From the NCBI GenBank assembly GCA_028583685.1, contig JAMXIF010001194.1, positions 854,753-918,752 of the forward strand: a stretch of DNA of 64,000 nt, in the 5' to 3' direction. This DNA comes from Petaurus breviceps papuanus. Lineage: Eukaryota; Chordata; Mammalia; Diprotodontia; Petauridae. Positions 21,283 through 32,656 of this stretch are shown here, piece by piece; position 1 is the first letter of the stretch; every line of letters begins with the position of its first letter. The notes below the pieces were generated by a model. It had not been told where the DNA came from and searched no databases. It was given only the letters and a program-made list of their open reading frames with translations. The translations under genes and the position numbers were made by a program.

Positions 21283-21684
21283 CTACTTCCCAGGTAGAAA
21301 TCTGTGCTACAGAAGGATTGAAGTGTGTTTGCCATCTGCAAGTCTGGCTTTAAAGACTCCCAGATCCAGAGTTGGACACGTTTGTTAAGGGGACCAGCAA
21401 ATCTTCTTTCCCTTTCTGATTCTTAGTTTCCTAATCTAGCGGTTCAGGAAGCTGAACCAAAAGATCTCTAAAGACCTTTTAATCTAAAACTGGACGACAT
21501 TAGAAACTGTCTCTGAAAATTGCTTTGTACTTGGTGAATCTAAACTCTGGTCCTGTCAACAATATTTTATTATTTTTAAGTTTGTTGGCAACAATCATTT
21601 TTTCCTTGACACCCACTCCTCAAACCCTTCCTTGTAAGAAAAGAAAAAAATAAAGCCATCCAACATAACAGTTTCACCTCATAA

Positions 21685-21872
21685 GATCCTAGGTTCATAA
21701 ATATTGAGCCAGAGGAACCTTGGAGGCCAACTAGTACAAACCACCTCGGTTTTACAGATGAAATCAAAAGACTACCAAGACCAAATGGTATTAAATGACC
21801 AAGGTAGGATTTGAACCTAGGTTCACTCCAAAGGGAGTGGTCTTGTCTTTCCTACTCTACTGTGCTGCCTCT
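21685..21872 (-). mobile_element. MIR-family SINE, antisense
   Basis: gccagaggaaccttggaggc, cggttttacagatgaaatca, ggatttgaacctaggttcac. Confidence 0.7.
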
Positions 21873-21999
21873 AAGTATTTATGCTACCTTCCATAAACAA
21901 CATGCCTACTCTTACTGAGAGCAGGAAGTTTTTCTTTATCAGTTCTCCAGTATTGAGATGATCTGAATTCATTTGAGATTAACTGAACACAGTATTTCA

Positions 22000-22235
22000 G
22001 CAAGATCAAAGAAGGAAGGACAGCAAAAAGATGGTGAGAGATCAAAGAAGCATGCCGTATGAAGAGTGGTGCAGGAACTAGTGATGGTTAGCCCAGAAAG
22101 AAGATTTTGCTGCATAGGAAGAAGATGGCTCTAGGTATCTTAAGCCCTGTCCTGTGGTTGATCAGACTTGTTCTGCTTGGCTTCAGAGAACAGAACTGGG
22201 ACTACTGGGCTTTACAAGGAGGCGGTTTCCAGATC
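22000..22235 (+). mobile_element. L3/CR1 fragment, sense
   Basis: gcatgccgtatgaagagtgg, gacttgttctgcttggcttc, agaacagaactgggact; the CR1 LFYLAPEGRTR-type region in decayed form. Confidence 0.6.
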
Positions 22236-22254
22236 ATAAGAAAAACAAAATAAA

Positions 22255-22690
22255 TAAATAACTAGATTTAAAATATATCTCAAGAGCTATATGAATTGAT
22301 GCCAAGTGAAGTGAGAACTGAGAAATCATTGTACGGTGTTGTGATAACAGCAACAATCATAATGATGTTCGACGGCGAAAGATTTGGCTACTCTGATTAA
22401 CACATTTCAAGACAATTCCAAAGAATTCATGATGAAAAATGCTACCCATCTCCAGAGAGAGAACTAATGAACTCTGAATGCAAATCAAAATATAATTTTC
22501 TCGCCTGCCCTTTTTTTTTTATAATATGGCTAGTAAGGAAATATGTTCTGTATGATTTCACATGTATAATTAATATCATTTTGCTTGCCTTCTCAGTGGG
22601 AGGGGGGAGACTATGAGGGAGGGAGGGAAATTGGAACTCAAAATTTAAAAAGAAAAAGATGTTAAAATAAATAATGCATTTATTTTTTCA
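22255..22690 (+). mobile_element. L1 3' tail
   Basis: gagctatatgaattgatgcc, tttcaagacaattccaaaga, gagagagaactaatgaactc, atatcattttgcttgccttc, a G-rich stretch and an A-rich end. Same subfamily as 28805-29120. Confidence 0.85.
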
Positions 22691-23447
22691 AATGCATAAA
22701 TCCTTTAGCAAAACATAAGAGAGAATGATGGAGAGTATGAACAGTATTCCTCAGGAAGTTCCCTTTGTGATTTCCCCACATGAAATAATATGGGAGTACG
22801 TCCCATCTCTCTGGTTAGAGATGTGCCCAAGGGTATTATATTAACACCCCCATGTAGAGTGTGGGGATTAGTGAGTGCTGGTGCTATAGCTAAAGATAGT
22901 TTAAAAAATTTTTATAACTACAACAAACACTAGTACCTGCTCCCACCTCCCACCACCAACACTGTTCTAGCCCAGGTACTTCTTGGCTCCCTATAGGTTT
23001 TCAAATGTAAATCAAACACATAATTAAACAAAAAAACAGCCATTCAATTATTATAGTTCATTATGTCCTAGTATTTCCTCAGTTAATCTTCCCCTCCTAA
23101 ATCTCTGAAAATTAAAATTAAAATTAAAAAAACAACAGAGACTTGAAAAGCAAAATGAGTTGCCTTATGGGATAGTACATTCTGGAGCTTCTGGAGGCCT
23201 TCAAGAAGCTGGTCTGATCAACACTTATTGGGGTGTTGTATGAGCAGCTCATGATTCACATGAAGGATTCATGATTTGCACAGAGGGTGTATAGAGTAAA
23301 CACTGAACTCACTTCCAACTCTGAGATTTTGTGACTCTTCTCATCCTCTCCTGACACCAAACCATGACCCTTGACTGAGATTGGGGAGCAAAGGGAAGCT
23401 AAAAATGATGTTTTATTTCCTACCTTTGTCTCTTTGTGTTTCTTAAG
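22691..23447. other. Intron sequence without recognised repeats, upstream of the 23448 exon
   Basis: No family assignment. The last 40 bases are a pyrimidine-rich tract leading to the exon acceptor. Confidence 0.5.
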
Positions 23448-23625
23448 GAATATCCATCCTACCCAGGCTTTACTCAGAGCCAGTACTCCCAGTATTACAG
23501 CTCTTCCTACAATTCTCCATATGTGTCCGCCAACAGCATCAGCCCTTCGCCCCTTTCCACATCCACATATGCCCTTCAGGAGTCTTCACACAATGTTACC
23601 AGTCAGAACTCAGAGTCACTTGCTG
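23448..23625 (+). CDS. EYA2: EYA2 internal coding exon (Tyr/Ser/Pro-rich transactivation region)
   Basis: A 178-base exon with acceptor tttcttaag before 23448 and consensus donor gtaagt at 23626. It enters in phase 0 and leaves one base into a codon. The 59 codons read [20 protein letters not shown], then Tyr-Asn-Ser-Pro, and further on [19 protein letters not shown] and a closing SESLA. Human EYA2, from memory, reads DYPSYPGFPQSQYPQYYGSS and [17 protein letters not shown], ending SESLAG, so the match is very close; EYA1 and EYA4 differ throughout the second half. The composition is rich in Tyr, Ser, Pro and Gln, typical of the low-complexity activation domain of EYA proteins. The Glu in place of the first Asp is a conservative change. 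An old antisense MIR copy starts only about 40 bases after the donor. Confidence 0.96.
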
Positions 23626-23664
23626 GTAAGTATACTGAATTATGGAAAGGAAGAGTATAGGAGA

Positions 23665-23860
23665 CGGGCTCATAGGTTGAGCGCCAGAAGGGACCTTCGA
23701 GATCAGCAAGGTCCGTCCGCCCTTTTATTTTAGAGATGAGGAAACAGAGAAGTTAAGTTACTTAGCCCAGGGTCACACAGCTGGAATCCAATGAAATTTG
23801 AATCCAAATCTTACTGATTACAAGTCCAGCACAGTACTTTCCAGACCAGGCTGCCTCTCA
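23665..23860 (-). mobile_element. MIR-family SINE, antisense, just after an EYA2 exon
   Basis: gccagaagggaccttcgaga, agagatgaggaaacagagaa, cagggtcacacagctggaat, aagtccagcacagtactttc. Confidence 0.8.
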
Positions 23861-24008
23861 TGGGTATTTAGTAAACCACTGTAACTGTTCATGGCACTGT
23901 CCTCAGCACATGGTAAATGGTGGTAGGACTGCCCTCAGAAGTGGAAATTTAGAATCCAGAATTGATTTTTAATTTAAAAAGGGAAACATCTTGATTCCCT
24001 TTTTCTTT

Positions 24009-24140
24009 TGTTGTTCAGTTGTTAGTAATGTCCAGATCTTCCTGACCCCACGGACGTTAGCACACCAATACTATCCAAGGGATTTTCTTGACAAAGAAAA
24101 TGTGGTAGTTTGCCATTTCCTTCTCCAGTCCTATTTCCCC
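24009..24140 (-). mobile_element. MAR1-like SINE fragment, antisense
   Basis: ttgttgttcagttgttagta, gggattttcttgacaaagaa, gtttgccatttccttctcc. Confidence 0.75.
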
Positions 24141-24229
24141 TAGCATTCATTCATTCATCAAACAAACTTCCTAATTTCCTAGTTATCTCATAGGGTTTCT
24201 ATGAGGATCAAATAAAAATATATGTGAAG

Positions 24230-24730
24230 AAACAAATGTATATCAGCACCTACTATGTGTAAGGCCTTGTATTCCACTCTAGTGGGGACTCAGGGAAGGA
24301 GTACAAAGGAGAGTAAGATGAAGAAACTGCCCTCTGGTGCTTGACACACAAACGACCATAATACATAGTAAGTGCATTAGACAAGAACAGACAGTGCATT
24401 ATAATAACTAACATTTTTACGGTGCTTAAAGGTTTGCCAGGCCTTTATTTACATTGCCTCATTTGAGGACTGCCTACCTCATAGAGTTTTAGGAGAAAAG
24501 CATCTTGAAAATGTTAGAGGACTCTGTAAATGTGAACATCTGTTATTATCCTTGTTGACTGAGGGAGTCAGGGGAGTCTTCCTGGAGAAGGTGTTAGTTA
24601 ATCTGAGCCTTAAAACATAGGTGGGATTTCAGCAGGCAGAGGTATAGAGATGTGATAAGGAAGGAGAAAGGAAAGCCTTGGAAGTGAGAAAGTATGGCAC
24701 AAGTATGAAGCATAGCCAGGTTGTCTGCTT
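24230..24730 (-). mobile_element. L2 3' region, antisense
   Basis: tcagcacctactatgtgtaa, ggagtcttcctggagaaggt, ggtgggatttcagcaggcag. A MIR-like piece may lie within it near 24400-24550. Confidence 0.65.
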
Positions 24731-25314
24731 TGGCTGAAACATAAAAATATAGAAATGCTAGTATTAAGGTATAGGGTTGGAAAAGTATGAGTAGGGCAGG
24801 GCTCAAGCCTTGGGAGAGGGAAGATACTGAATCATTCAATGAATTTAGGTTATCATCCTTGTATTATATTGGCTCAGCCCATCCATGAGTAATTAATATT
24901 TGTCCTTATTTCTCTGAACAATGTTTTGTAGTATTTATGGAGTCCTTCATTTTAAATACTGAGCTCCCATAATACAATTAAGTATTTTGAAATTATGTCT
25001 TTTCTCTCTGACTTAGGGAGGAAAGTGCCTTAAAAGTAGAATCTGTTTACTGAAATGTTGATAGTTGCCAGAATTAAGTGCTTTGGGTGATTTAAAAGCA
25101 AATATCTTTACAAAAAATTTTGTAAAATCAACACTGTGAGTAATTTTTGATTGCCATCTCCCAGGGACCTTCAGAATCTGTCCAAGGTTGTCTGAAGTAC
25201 CATGTCTACACTGCTAATATAACTGTGTTCAGTTCATTCCCGTCTCTGAACTCCTATAGCCTTTTAATCTGAAAAATAGTAACCATTTGCTTAGATGCCA
25301 TCTTGTACTCTTTA

Positions 25315-25440
25315 GCTCCGTAATAAGGTAAGCCCCTTGAGGACAATGATGGTCTTCTGTACCACCGTTCCCATTACTATTTTTGTATCCCACAACACCT
25401 GGTTTGAAGTCAGCCCTTAATATTCCCCTAACAAATTGAT
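25315..25440 (+). mobile_element. L2 3' end fragment, sense
   Basis: taagccccttgaggacaatg, tttgtatcccacaacacctg; weakly conserved. Confidence 0.55.
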
Positions 25441-25754
25441 GGATTAGTAATGTGGATCACCTCTAACATCTGCTTCCTTCCTGGGTTTCTTAGTGGCTTT
25501 GGAAAATTGATTTTGTCTTCCACTTTTACCATCAGCAAGGGTGATTTCACCTTTCTCTTAAGTCTGATGAGAGAACCAGTGGTTTATGAGGTCCCTTGAT
25601 TACTACATGAACTGACTCATTCATGAATTCTATTTCTGAATGAGATTGGAGCCTGGTACAACAGAACAAAGTAATGGTTTGCCTGTGGTCAAAAAAGTGT
25701 TATTAATAATAGAGTTGTGTATTTACATATCATTTAAATGTAATCAGGATAACA

Positions 25755-25990
25755 TCCCTTACATTTATATAGTATATTACCATTTACAAAGTTCTTTCAC
25801 ATATATCCTTATTTGATCTTCAAAGTAACCCAAGATAAATGGAATAAATATTATTATCACCATACCTTTATAGATAGGGAAATAAGGCTTAATGTGGTTA
25901 GATTGTTTGTCTAAGGTCACTTAGGTAGTCAGTAGCAGAGTCAGATCTTGAGTACAGAAGTTTTTAACTATTGGTCCAATGCTCTATATT
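25755..25990 (-). mobile_element. Ther1/MIR SINE, antisense
   Basis: accatttacaaagttctttc, catatatccttatttgatct, gtctaaggtcacttaggtag, ttggtccaatgctct. Confidence 0.75.
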
Positions 25991-26366
25991 TCAGATATTC
26001 AACATTGTTCCCTTTCCTCATTTGCAAACTTCAATTTCCTTGCACATTCCATAATTCAAAAGAACTGAATATTCATTGGATATTTAACTTTTTGTATTTC
26101 AATCTCTCCAAAAATAATTTTTTTCAGAGAGGAAAAAAAGACTAGGAAATCAATGGGAAATTGAATGTGATGGAGAATGTAGTTCAGTTAGCATTTTACT
26201 CCCAACACAATATTCCATAATCCCCAAACCTTGGTCATAAAGGCACATAAGAATGTGGCTTAACTGGAAAGGAATTCTGTGTTCACTATCAAAATCCCAA
26301 CATATTGGAAGACAACAATATGTTCCTTTGATAAATTTTTCCTAATTGCCTTCCTCTCCCATTTTT

Positions 26367-26461
26367 CTTTTTTTTTTTTTTTTGCTTTCTTTTTGGAGGG
26401 CAATTGGGGTTGTGACTTGCACAAAGTCACAGGGCTAGTAAGTGTGTCAGGTGTCTAAGGG
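26367..26461 (-). mobile_element. WSINE1-like SINE, antisense, lacking its head
   Basis: T run, ttggagggcaattggggttg, aaagtcacagggctagtaag, then it stops. The flanks cttcctctcccattt before and after indicate that the 5'-truncated copy is a complete insertion event. Confidence 0.82.
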
Positions 26462-27027
26462 ACACTTCCTCTCCCATTTATTTTTCCTTGATTGTGTGAC
26501 AGCAAGATAAGTGGGTTATATGGCTTTACTATATATCTAACAAGTGTACTTAAAATCTAGTGGTATAATTAAGTCAGTTATAGCTGAGCTTTCTTGCTAC
26601 TTCAGAATTCTTGTTTGTCTGTTTTAAAACACACATACACAGACAGAGTTGGTGTCTCTTAGAAATTTCTCATAAAAAGCTCCAATACTTTTGAAATTAT
26701 CCAGAATTTCTTGAGTGGTTAGTTTCGAAATTCTGAAGACTCAAATGGTTTATAGCAGTACTGACAGATCATTATCTTCCTTTTTAGTGCCTGAATATGA
26801 TATTCAGATGTTATTCCTCCCCTCTCCACTATAGTTTTCATTGGCATGTGATAACATTTATATAAAATACCGCACAATTTGCAGCTGATTGCAGCATACT
26901 GCAGTTGGATGGTCTGTTGATTTAGAGTACAAAACCTGAACATCTGACATTACTCAAAACTAATATTTGGGGTTTTTTTAAGTATGATCACAAAATCTCT
27001 AAAAGGAGTTGGAGGATTTTCTTGTTT

Positions 27028-27600
27028 CAATTCAACAAACATTTATTAAATATCTGCCATATGCAAATTATCGTGTAAGGCATAGCAGAGCAAAAATTAA
27101 ACATTCCTTGCCCGCAAGAATCTTTTAGTTGATCCCGATAGGGAGACAAGACAGACATACCAAAGCACATGCATCCACATACTGTAACTGTAATACAAAA
27201 TAGCGTATAGTGCCTAAGGAAGGTGCAAATCAAGAGATATATGGGAGGTCAGGGTCAGAGAAAGGAAAGGCTGTTTCTGTGACCCTCTGGTATGTCTTCA
27301 TTTTAAGGAAAGCATCAGGGAAGACTTCATAGAAGACTAGATTTTCAGCAAGGTCTGGAAGAATTTTCAGCAGGTGGAATTTGGTAGGGGGCAGATAAGA
27401 GGAAGAAAAAGGAAGGTAATGGTTCTGGAGATAATGAAGGGAGCAAAAGCATGAATATGGAAAGTGTAGGTCATGGATGAGGGACAGCTAGTAATCTAAT
27501 GGCTAGAGAAAGAGTAAAGAAGAAGAAGTCTGGAAAGTAGACTAATACAAGGTTGTACATGTCAGGCTAAGGAATTTAAACTGCTGTTCAGAACTTAGGC
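27028..27600 (-). mobile_element. L2 3' half, antisense
   Basis: caacaaacatttattaaata, gcccgcaagaatcttttag, aagacttcatagaagactag, gacagctagtaatctaatgg. Confidence 0.72.
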
Positions 27601-27684
27601 AGATGAAAGAAAAATTTCAGAAAGCTTTCTAAGAAGCTTATTCAAGCATATGACTGAAAGATTACAGGTGTTAAGAATGAATGA

Positions 27685-27800
27685 ATGAACGAATACCAAA
27701 TGCTAGGGCCACAAAAAGAAGATACTAGACAGTCCCTGCTCTCAAGGAGCTCACACTTTAATTAGGAGAGACAACATATAAAGTTAGCAGTTGGGTGAAT
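27685..27800 (-). mobile_element. L2 3' end fragment, antisense
   Basis: agacagtccctgctctcaag, gagctcacactttaattagg. Confidence 0.7.
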
Positions 27801-27879
27801 GGAAAAACTCAGAAGTCCTAAGGGTGCAGGCAATGGGACAGATAAAACTCAAACTGGCTGACTTACCTCCCCTTTTACT

Positions 27880-28735
27880 TGCATGGCCTTGTTTCAGGCC
27901 CTCATTACCTCTCACCTGAACTATTACAATATTTTCCTAATTGGTCTCTCTACTTCCAATCTTCCCCATTCTCAGTCTATCCTTCACGTAGATGCCAAAA
28001 TAATCTTCCTAAAAACAAAAACAAACAAACAAAAAAACCACATCTGACCATGTCCCTCCCCTGTTCACAAAAACTTTCTGTGACTCCCTATTGTCTCTAG
28101 TATAAATTACAAACTAATCACTCTGGCTTAAAATCCCTCTAAAATCTGACTTTCTAGATTTAATTTATATTTTTCTCTTTCATGTTCCAGATAAGCTGGC
28201 CTAGTAAGCTGTTCCATGAACTCAGCAATACCTCTCCCATTTACACAAACTATCTCCCCTGCCAGGAATGCTTCCTACTTCTGCCTCATAAAATCATCAT
28301 CTTCCTTCAAGGCCCAGCTATCACCTATTCTGTGAAGCTTTTCCTACTTCCATTTCATCCCCTATGAGTTAGTGCTCTTTCCCTGCCCCAGATTGCCTTG
28401 TCTTTCTTATGTTTATGTCTCCCAGGTAGAGGTGTTATAACTTGGGTCAATGGATAGATTTCAAGGAATTCATGAACTTGGTTAGAGTGAAAAAATACAT
28501 CTTTATTTTCACAAACCTCTAACTAAAATTTAGCATTTCCTTGAATTGTTTAAAAGTATTCTGAGAAGAGGACCATAGCCTTCAACAGACTGAGAAAAAG
28601 TTAAAGAGCCCCTCTTTAAAGGTTAAGAGCCCCTCTTCTAGTAAACTATAAACTCTTTGAGGGGAGGGCCCCTTCATTTCTGTCTCTGTATGCCTAGCAC
28701 AATTGCCTGGAACATGTTAGGTACTTAACATGCTA
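27880..28735 (+). mobile_element. L2 LINE 3' end, sense, split by a hAT-like element
   Basis: 27880-28423 (cctgaactattacaatattt, ccatgtccctcccctgttca, cttccttcaaggcccagcta) and 28638-28735 (aactctttgaggggaggg, tgcctggaacatgttaggta). Confidence 0.85.
28424..28630. mobile_element. hAT-like non-autonomous DNA element, copy 1
   Basis: gaggtgttataacttgggtc, gatttcaaggaattcatgaa, tacatctttattttcacaaa, cctctaactaaaatttagca, gttaaagagcccctc. Related to 40772-40981 and, in reverse, 59675-59850. It interrupts an L2. The family name is uncertain. Confidence 0.65.
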
Positions 28736-28804
28736 GACTCTCCCTCAGCTATCCATTAGACTATAATATTATAAGGAAAGTCTGTTTTGAAACAATCTTT
28801 ATAC

Positions 28805-29120
28805 TTAGATACTCTGCTCAATTAAAGGATTCATGGCAATTCTGCAGGACTCATGAAGAAAACTGCTATCCACATCCAGAGGGAGAACTGATGAACTCTG
28901 AATGCAAATTAGAACACATTTTTAAAATTTTTTTTTAATTTTCCTTGCTTTTTTTTTTTTTGAAATGTGACTAGTATGGCAATGTGTTTTTCATGACTTC
29001 ACATGTATAATGGGTATCATATTGCTTGCCTTCCCAATGGGTGGGGGAGAGAATGAAGGGGAAGAGAGAATTTGTAACTCAAATTTTTTAAAATTAATGT
29101 TAAAAATAAGTAATTTTAAA
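28805..29120 (+). mobile_element. L1 3' tail
   Basis: ctgctatccacatccagagg, gatgaactctgaatgcaaat, acttcacatgtataatgggt, tcatattgcttgccttccca. Confidence 0.85.
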
Positions 29121-29305
29121 TGAATACAATAGAAACATATTGGCTGTATTTTTGTATATATGTAAAAAAGAAACAATTCTTACACCCAAACATTTAACAC
29201 AAGGGTCTTCACATAGTAAGGGCTTAGCTTAAATAAACAACCTTTTGAGGCAGGGAGCAACTTCTGTAGCCAAACCCTAAATTCTCTTCTTAAAGAATTT
29301 TTTCT

Positions 29306-29460
29306 GGGGTGCCTAGGTGGCATAGTGAATAGAACACCGGCCCTGGAGTTAAGAGGAACTGAAGAATTCAAATATGACCTCAGACACTTAACACTTACTA
29401 GCCGTGTGACCTTGGGCAAGTCAACCCCAATTGCCCCTCCAAAAAAACCCAAAAACAAAA
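29306..29460 (+). mobile_element. WSINE1-like SINE
   Basis: ggggtgcctaggtggcatag, tgacctcagacacttaacac, tgaccttgggcaagtcaacc. Flanks aaagaattttttct and aaagaaattttttct are a near-identical target-site duplication. Confidence 0.9.
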
Positions 29461-29639
29461 AAAAGAAATTTTTTCTTTCTCTCCTGCCTACTGTTACACC
29501 TCTACTGGAAACACCTTCATGAATTTGAATCCATGGTTCCCCCATTCCCATTCTCAGAAAATCATTGGACCAAGTGCTGAAAAATGTTCTTCCCCTAAAT
29601 TCAGTTAAGATGTTTTGATATCTACAAAGCCTGACTTGA

Positions 29640-29865
29640 AGCCTGGAGGACCCAGGTTTAAATGCCACCTCTGAAACATACTGTCTGTGTGACCCTAAAC
29701 AAGTTATTTAACCTCTTAGTGGTCAAGATAGCTTTCTAAGACTCTCAGTTGGAGAGAAAGTGCCACCGCCATTGAGACAGGAGGATTTCCCTCTTGGAAG
29801 TTCCATATGCCAATAAAGTCATAGATCTAGTCCTTATCAGTATCCCTGTCCCTATTAAGTAATTC
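29640..29865 (+). mobile_element. tRNA-derived SINE with a distinct body (Ther2/MON1-like, name uncertain)
   Basis: Head and core as in MIR (aggacccaggtttaaatgcc), then ctaagactctcagttggaga and gaggatttccctcttggaag. The same body follows the SINE core at 53228-53475. Confidence 0.6.
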
Positions 29866-29989
29866 TGTATAAAAGTAAAATGAAACAGAATGGGTGTTCA
29901 GGGGCCAGGAAACTTGAGTCACAAAGATAGAATAATGTTCTTCCATTCAGCACTGTGTGACCAAACTAACTCAGATCAAATATCCTGAG

Positions 29990-30160
29990 GTTTATTACTA
30001 GAAGGGACCATAGGGATCATCAAGCTTTCAACCTCCTTGTTTTAGAAATAAAGCCCAGAAAGAAATATTAAGAGCTTGCCCAAGGCCACACAAGGGAGTA
30101 AGTAGTAGAATTGGGATTCCAACCTCAGACCTTTGACTTCAAATCTAGCATTCTTTCCAA
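29990..30160 (-). mobile_element. MIR-family SINE, antisense
   Basis: tagaagggaccatagggatc, gcttgcccaaggccacacaa, gattccaacctcagaccttt. Confidence 0.72.
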
Positions 30161-30381
30161 CAAAGTCTAGAGAGACGCACATATTCAGCCTGGGGTAAGC
30201 TGGTGGCAGTGAAAAGAGAAGGGACACCTTTTGGGAAGCTTCTGTGGTATTCAGCCTTTCAGGAGATGTTCCTAGCCTCCCAAGGGCATTTCTTCACAGG
30301 TGATATCCTTCTTGTAAGTGATCCTATGAGCTAAAACTCATGGCCAAACTCCTGACTTGATTGATCTCTCCCTTCTTGTAG

Positions 30382-30527
30382 TACTGGAGTACAGCACACA
30401 TAATGGACCTCCGACACCAGCAAAGGATGGAGAGACAGACAGGCAGCATCGGGGCTCTGATGGGAAGCTTCGTGGCCGATCAAAACGAATGAATGACCCC
30501 TCCCCTACAGTGGACAGTGAGATTGAG
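30382..30527 (+). CDS. EYA2: EYA2 internal coding exon (linker before the EYA domain)
   Basis: A 146-base exon between acceptor ccttcttgtag and donor gtaata at 30528. The first two bases complete the split codon from the previous exon (phase 1) and it ends in phase 0. It reads [19 protein letters not shown], then [17 protein letters not shown], then [10 protein letters not shown]. Human EYA2, from memory, has [32 protein letters not shown] and PSPAGDNEIE. This is the charged, basic linker between the activation region and the catalytic domain, with a GKLRGRSKR cluster that could help nuclear localisation (inference). At the junction the split codon gives Val and is followed by Leu, so the protein reads SLA-V-L-E-Y where eutherian EYA2 has SLA-G-E-Y: one codon longer. 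No alternative AG nearby keeps the frame open, so this acceptor is preferred. Confidence 0.94.
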
Positions 30528-31654
30528 GTAATACAAGACCAATTTCTCTGAATTGATGAATTCAATCAAGAGACATTGCTAGTGGACTACACTATGTTAT
30601 GGCACTCATAGACCTAGATTCTGTCCATGGTCCAGATAGGAAGATGGGTGAATTGCTGACCATTTTCAGGCATGTGAAGGTTGAACAAAAGAGAATAGAT
30701 AATAGTTTTCAGCATCCGTGAAGGTCTAGGTGAAAAGAAAATGAGCATATTGATAAAGGAGAGATTCCATTTGGACAAAAGGAAGAACTTCTTAACTGTT
30801 GGAGATAAAAACACATTAATAAGCAATGGAGATTGTTATTATCTCTTAGCCTGGAGAGTTCAGGAAGAAAAGAGACAAGTCTCTGGCCTGGATGGCTTAA
30901 ACATTCACACGCCTAAATGAAGGGGACTAGAGTAGAATTCTCTCAAAATCTCTTACATTTCTGTGGCACTATTATTATTTTAAGATGTAATCTTGTATAC
31001 ATAAAATATCTCAGATATTTTGACTATATACCGGTCTTTTCTAGCATGTAGCATATTTGGATAGCAACACTATCAGAAATGTCAACTTTAAATTTGAAGA
31101 ATAATGTCATAGGGGAAAGAGAGATGGTGATAGCTAAAGACAAATGCCAGCTAATGTCCACAATTACAAAGAACAGTTTAGGAAATCCATCAATCCAGGT
31201 TCTAGTTATGCTTCTTTTTGTGAAGGGTAACTATTGTCTCACTCAAATATGCCTTTATTATTGGTTTCAACAAACAATATTGACTGACCTCAGTTCATGC
31301 TATGAAATTCCATTACATTATTATGTAGTAGTAGTTTAGAACACTGGATTTGTGTTTGGCAGTACCTCCCCTACTGCATCCCTAAAGGGGAGCGGGATAA
31401 CAGATTCTTTGGTCAAGAGAAAGTAGAGATTATATTGATCAACCTTGCATCCCAAAGCAATGATCCCCTTCCAAGTGGAATTTTTGAATGCCTTAGTAAA
31501 AACAGATGAATGCCTATGGATAGTGTTTAATTCTAGGTATTGAAGGTAAAGAGGATTTAAAGAAATGATGATGGTAGCTCTCAGGAAAGAAATTACATAA
31601 AGGAGGAAAAGATGCAGGAGGAAAGAGGGTTTTGAGAGAGAAAAAAATTAGCAT

Positions 31655-31842
31655 AAACACAGAATATTAGATTTGGAAGAAATCTTATAGACCACTTAGT
31701 TTAGCTATTATATTTTACTGGTGAGATAACTAAAGCCCAAAACTGGGGTTCAGGATCACACAGGTGATGAAATAGCTAATTCCAGATTTAAACCCAGGTT
31801 CTCTGACTCCAAGTCTCATATTCTTTCCACTATACTCTAAAT
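31655..31842 (-). mobile_element. MIR-family SINE, antisense
   Basis: cagaatattagatttggaag, ggttcaggatcacacaggtg, aaacccaggttctctgactc. Confidence 0.72.
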
Positions 31843-31984
31843 CAGTTTATACTAAATGTAAGATAACAATGATGATGATGGGTTTTTTAAATATTCTAAA
31901 TATCACACTACTGTCAGGTTGAACTTGACTACTTCTGTTGCCAGAAATCAATGGAGATTTATGATCCTTCAAATTCAAAGTCTA

Positions 31985-32145
31985 GGAAGCCAAGGTTCTG
32001 AGTCCCAGTTCTGCCACTAACTTGCTGCATGCCCTTGAGCTAGTCACTTCCCCTTCTTTAAAAGACTTCATTTGTTCTCATCTGTAAAATGAGGGTATTT
32101 AACTGGGTAATCTCTAAGGCCCCTTCTAGCTTCATCATGCCATGG
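31985..32145 (+). mobile_element. MIR SINE, sense
   Basis: tgagtcccagttctgccact, gcatgcccttgagctagtca, ttctcatctgtaaaatgagg. Confidence 0.75.
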
Positions 32146-32656
32146 ATCTTAAATCCTAACTCTATAAAATTTAGGTTTTCTTCTTCCCCTCAAGGTACTA
32201 CACTGTCCTTTGCTTTTCATACATAGCAAATGTCAAAGCATCAATTTTTTTTTAAAAGTCCCAATTTCCAGGAAGTTTAGAATAGGTGTCATCTTTATCC
32301 TCAATGTATGAAGGACTGACTCATTTCCACAGTTCTTTCTTTTGGTTTATTGTTGTATTGGGTATCTCCTCTTATGAACTTTTCCATGAATATCAGGAAA
32401 ACGGGTATGTTGGATAGCCTGGAGAACTAAGAGTTAGCCATTGTGACCCACTGACCTATTGATGTTTAGAAATAGATATGTATTGATGTAGGGTATTTGG
32501 GATTACACACATTATCTGTGTGCCTTAAATGTTTTGTTACTTATTGGTAACTTAATAACTTATTCTACTTACATTCCCCCCCCAATAGAATTAATTTCTA
32601 CAATCATGAAGACATGAACCAATTTGTCTCCATTTGCTTAATTTCTTTCATCACAG

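Larger units (their letters stand above)
20199..23447 (+). other. EYA2: EYA2 intron between exons at 20131 and 23448
   Basis: A 3.25 kb phase-0 intron. It contains an antisense SINE, a MIR split by a sense WSINE1-like copy, a Ther1/MIR copy, a short L3/CR1 piece and an L1 3' tail. About 22690-23440 shows no repeat I can name. Confidence 0.85.
23626..30381 (+). other. EYA2: EYA2 intron between exons at 23448 and 30382
   Basis: A 6.8 kb phase-1 intron dominated by MIR and L2 copies on both strands, an L1 tail, a hAT-like DNA element lying in an L2, and one sense WSINE1-like SINE. The parts around 24840-25300, 25450-25750 and 26150-26350 hold nothing I can name. Confidence 0.85.
30528..32656 (+). 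other. EYA2: EYA2 intron between exons at 30382 and 32657
   Basis: A 2.1 kb phase-0 intron. It has old MIR copies (about 31655-31842 antisense, 31985-32145 sense) and perhaps a very decayed L3/CR1 piece near 30700-30840; the rest shows nothing recognisable. Confidence 0.85.

Noticed and set aside
29180-29668. A 162-codon minus-strand frame
   Set aside because: It crosses an antisense reading of a WSINE1-like SINE (29306-29460) and unique flanks; no exon borders or similarity.
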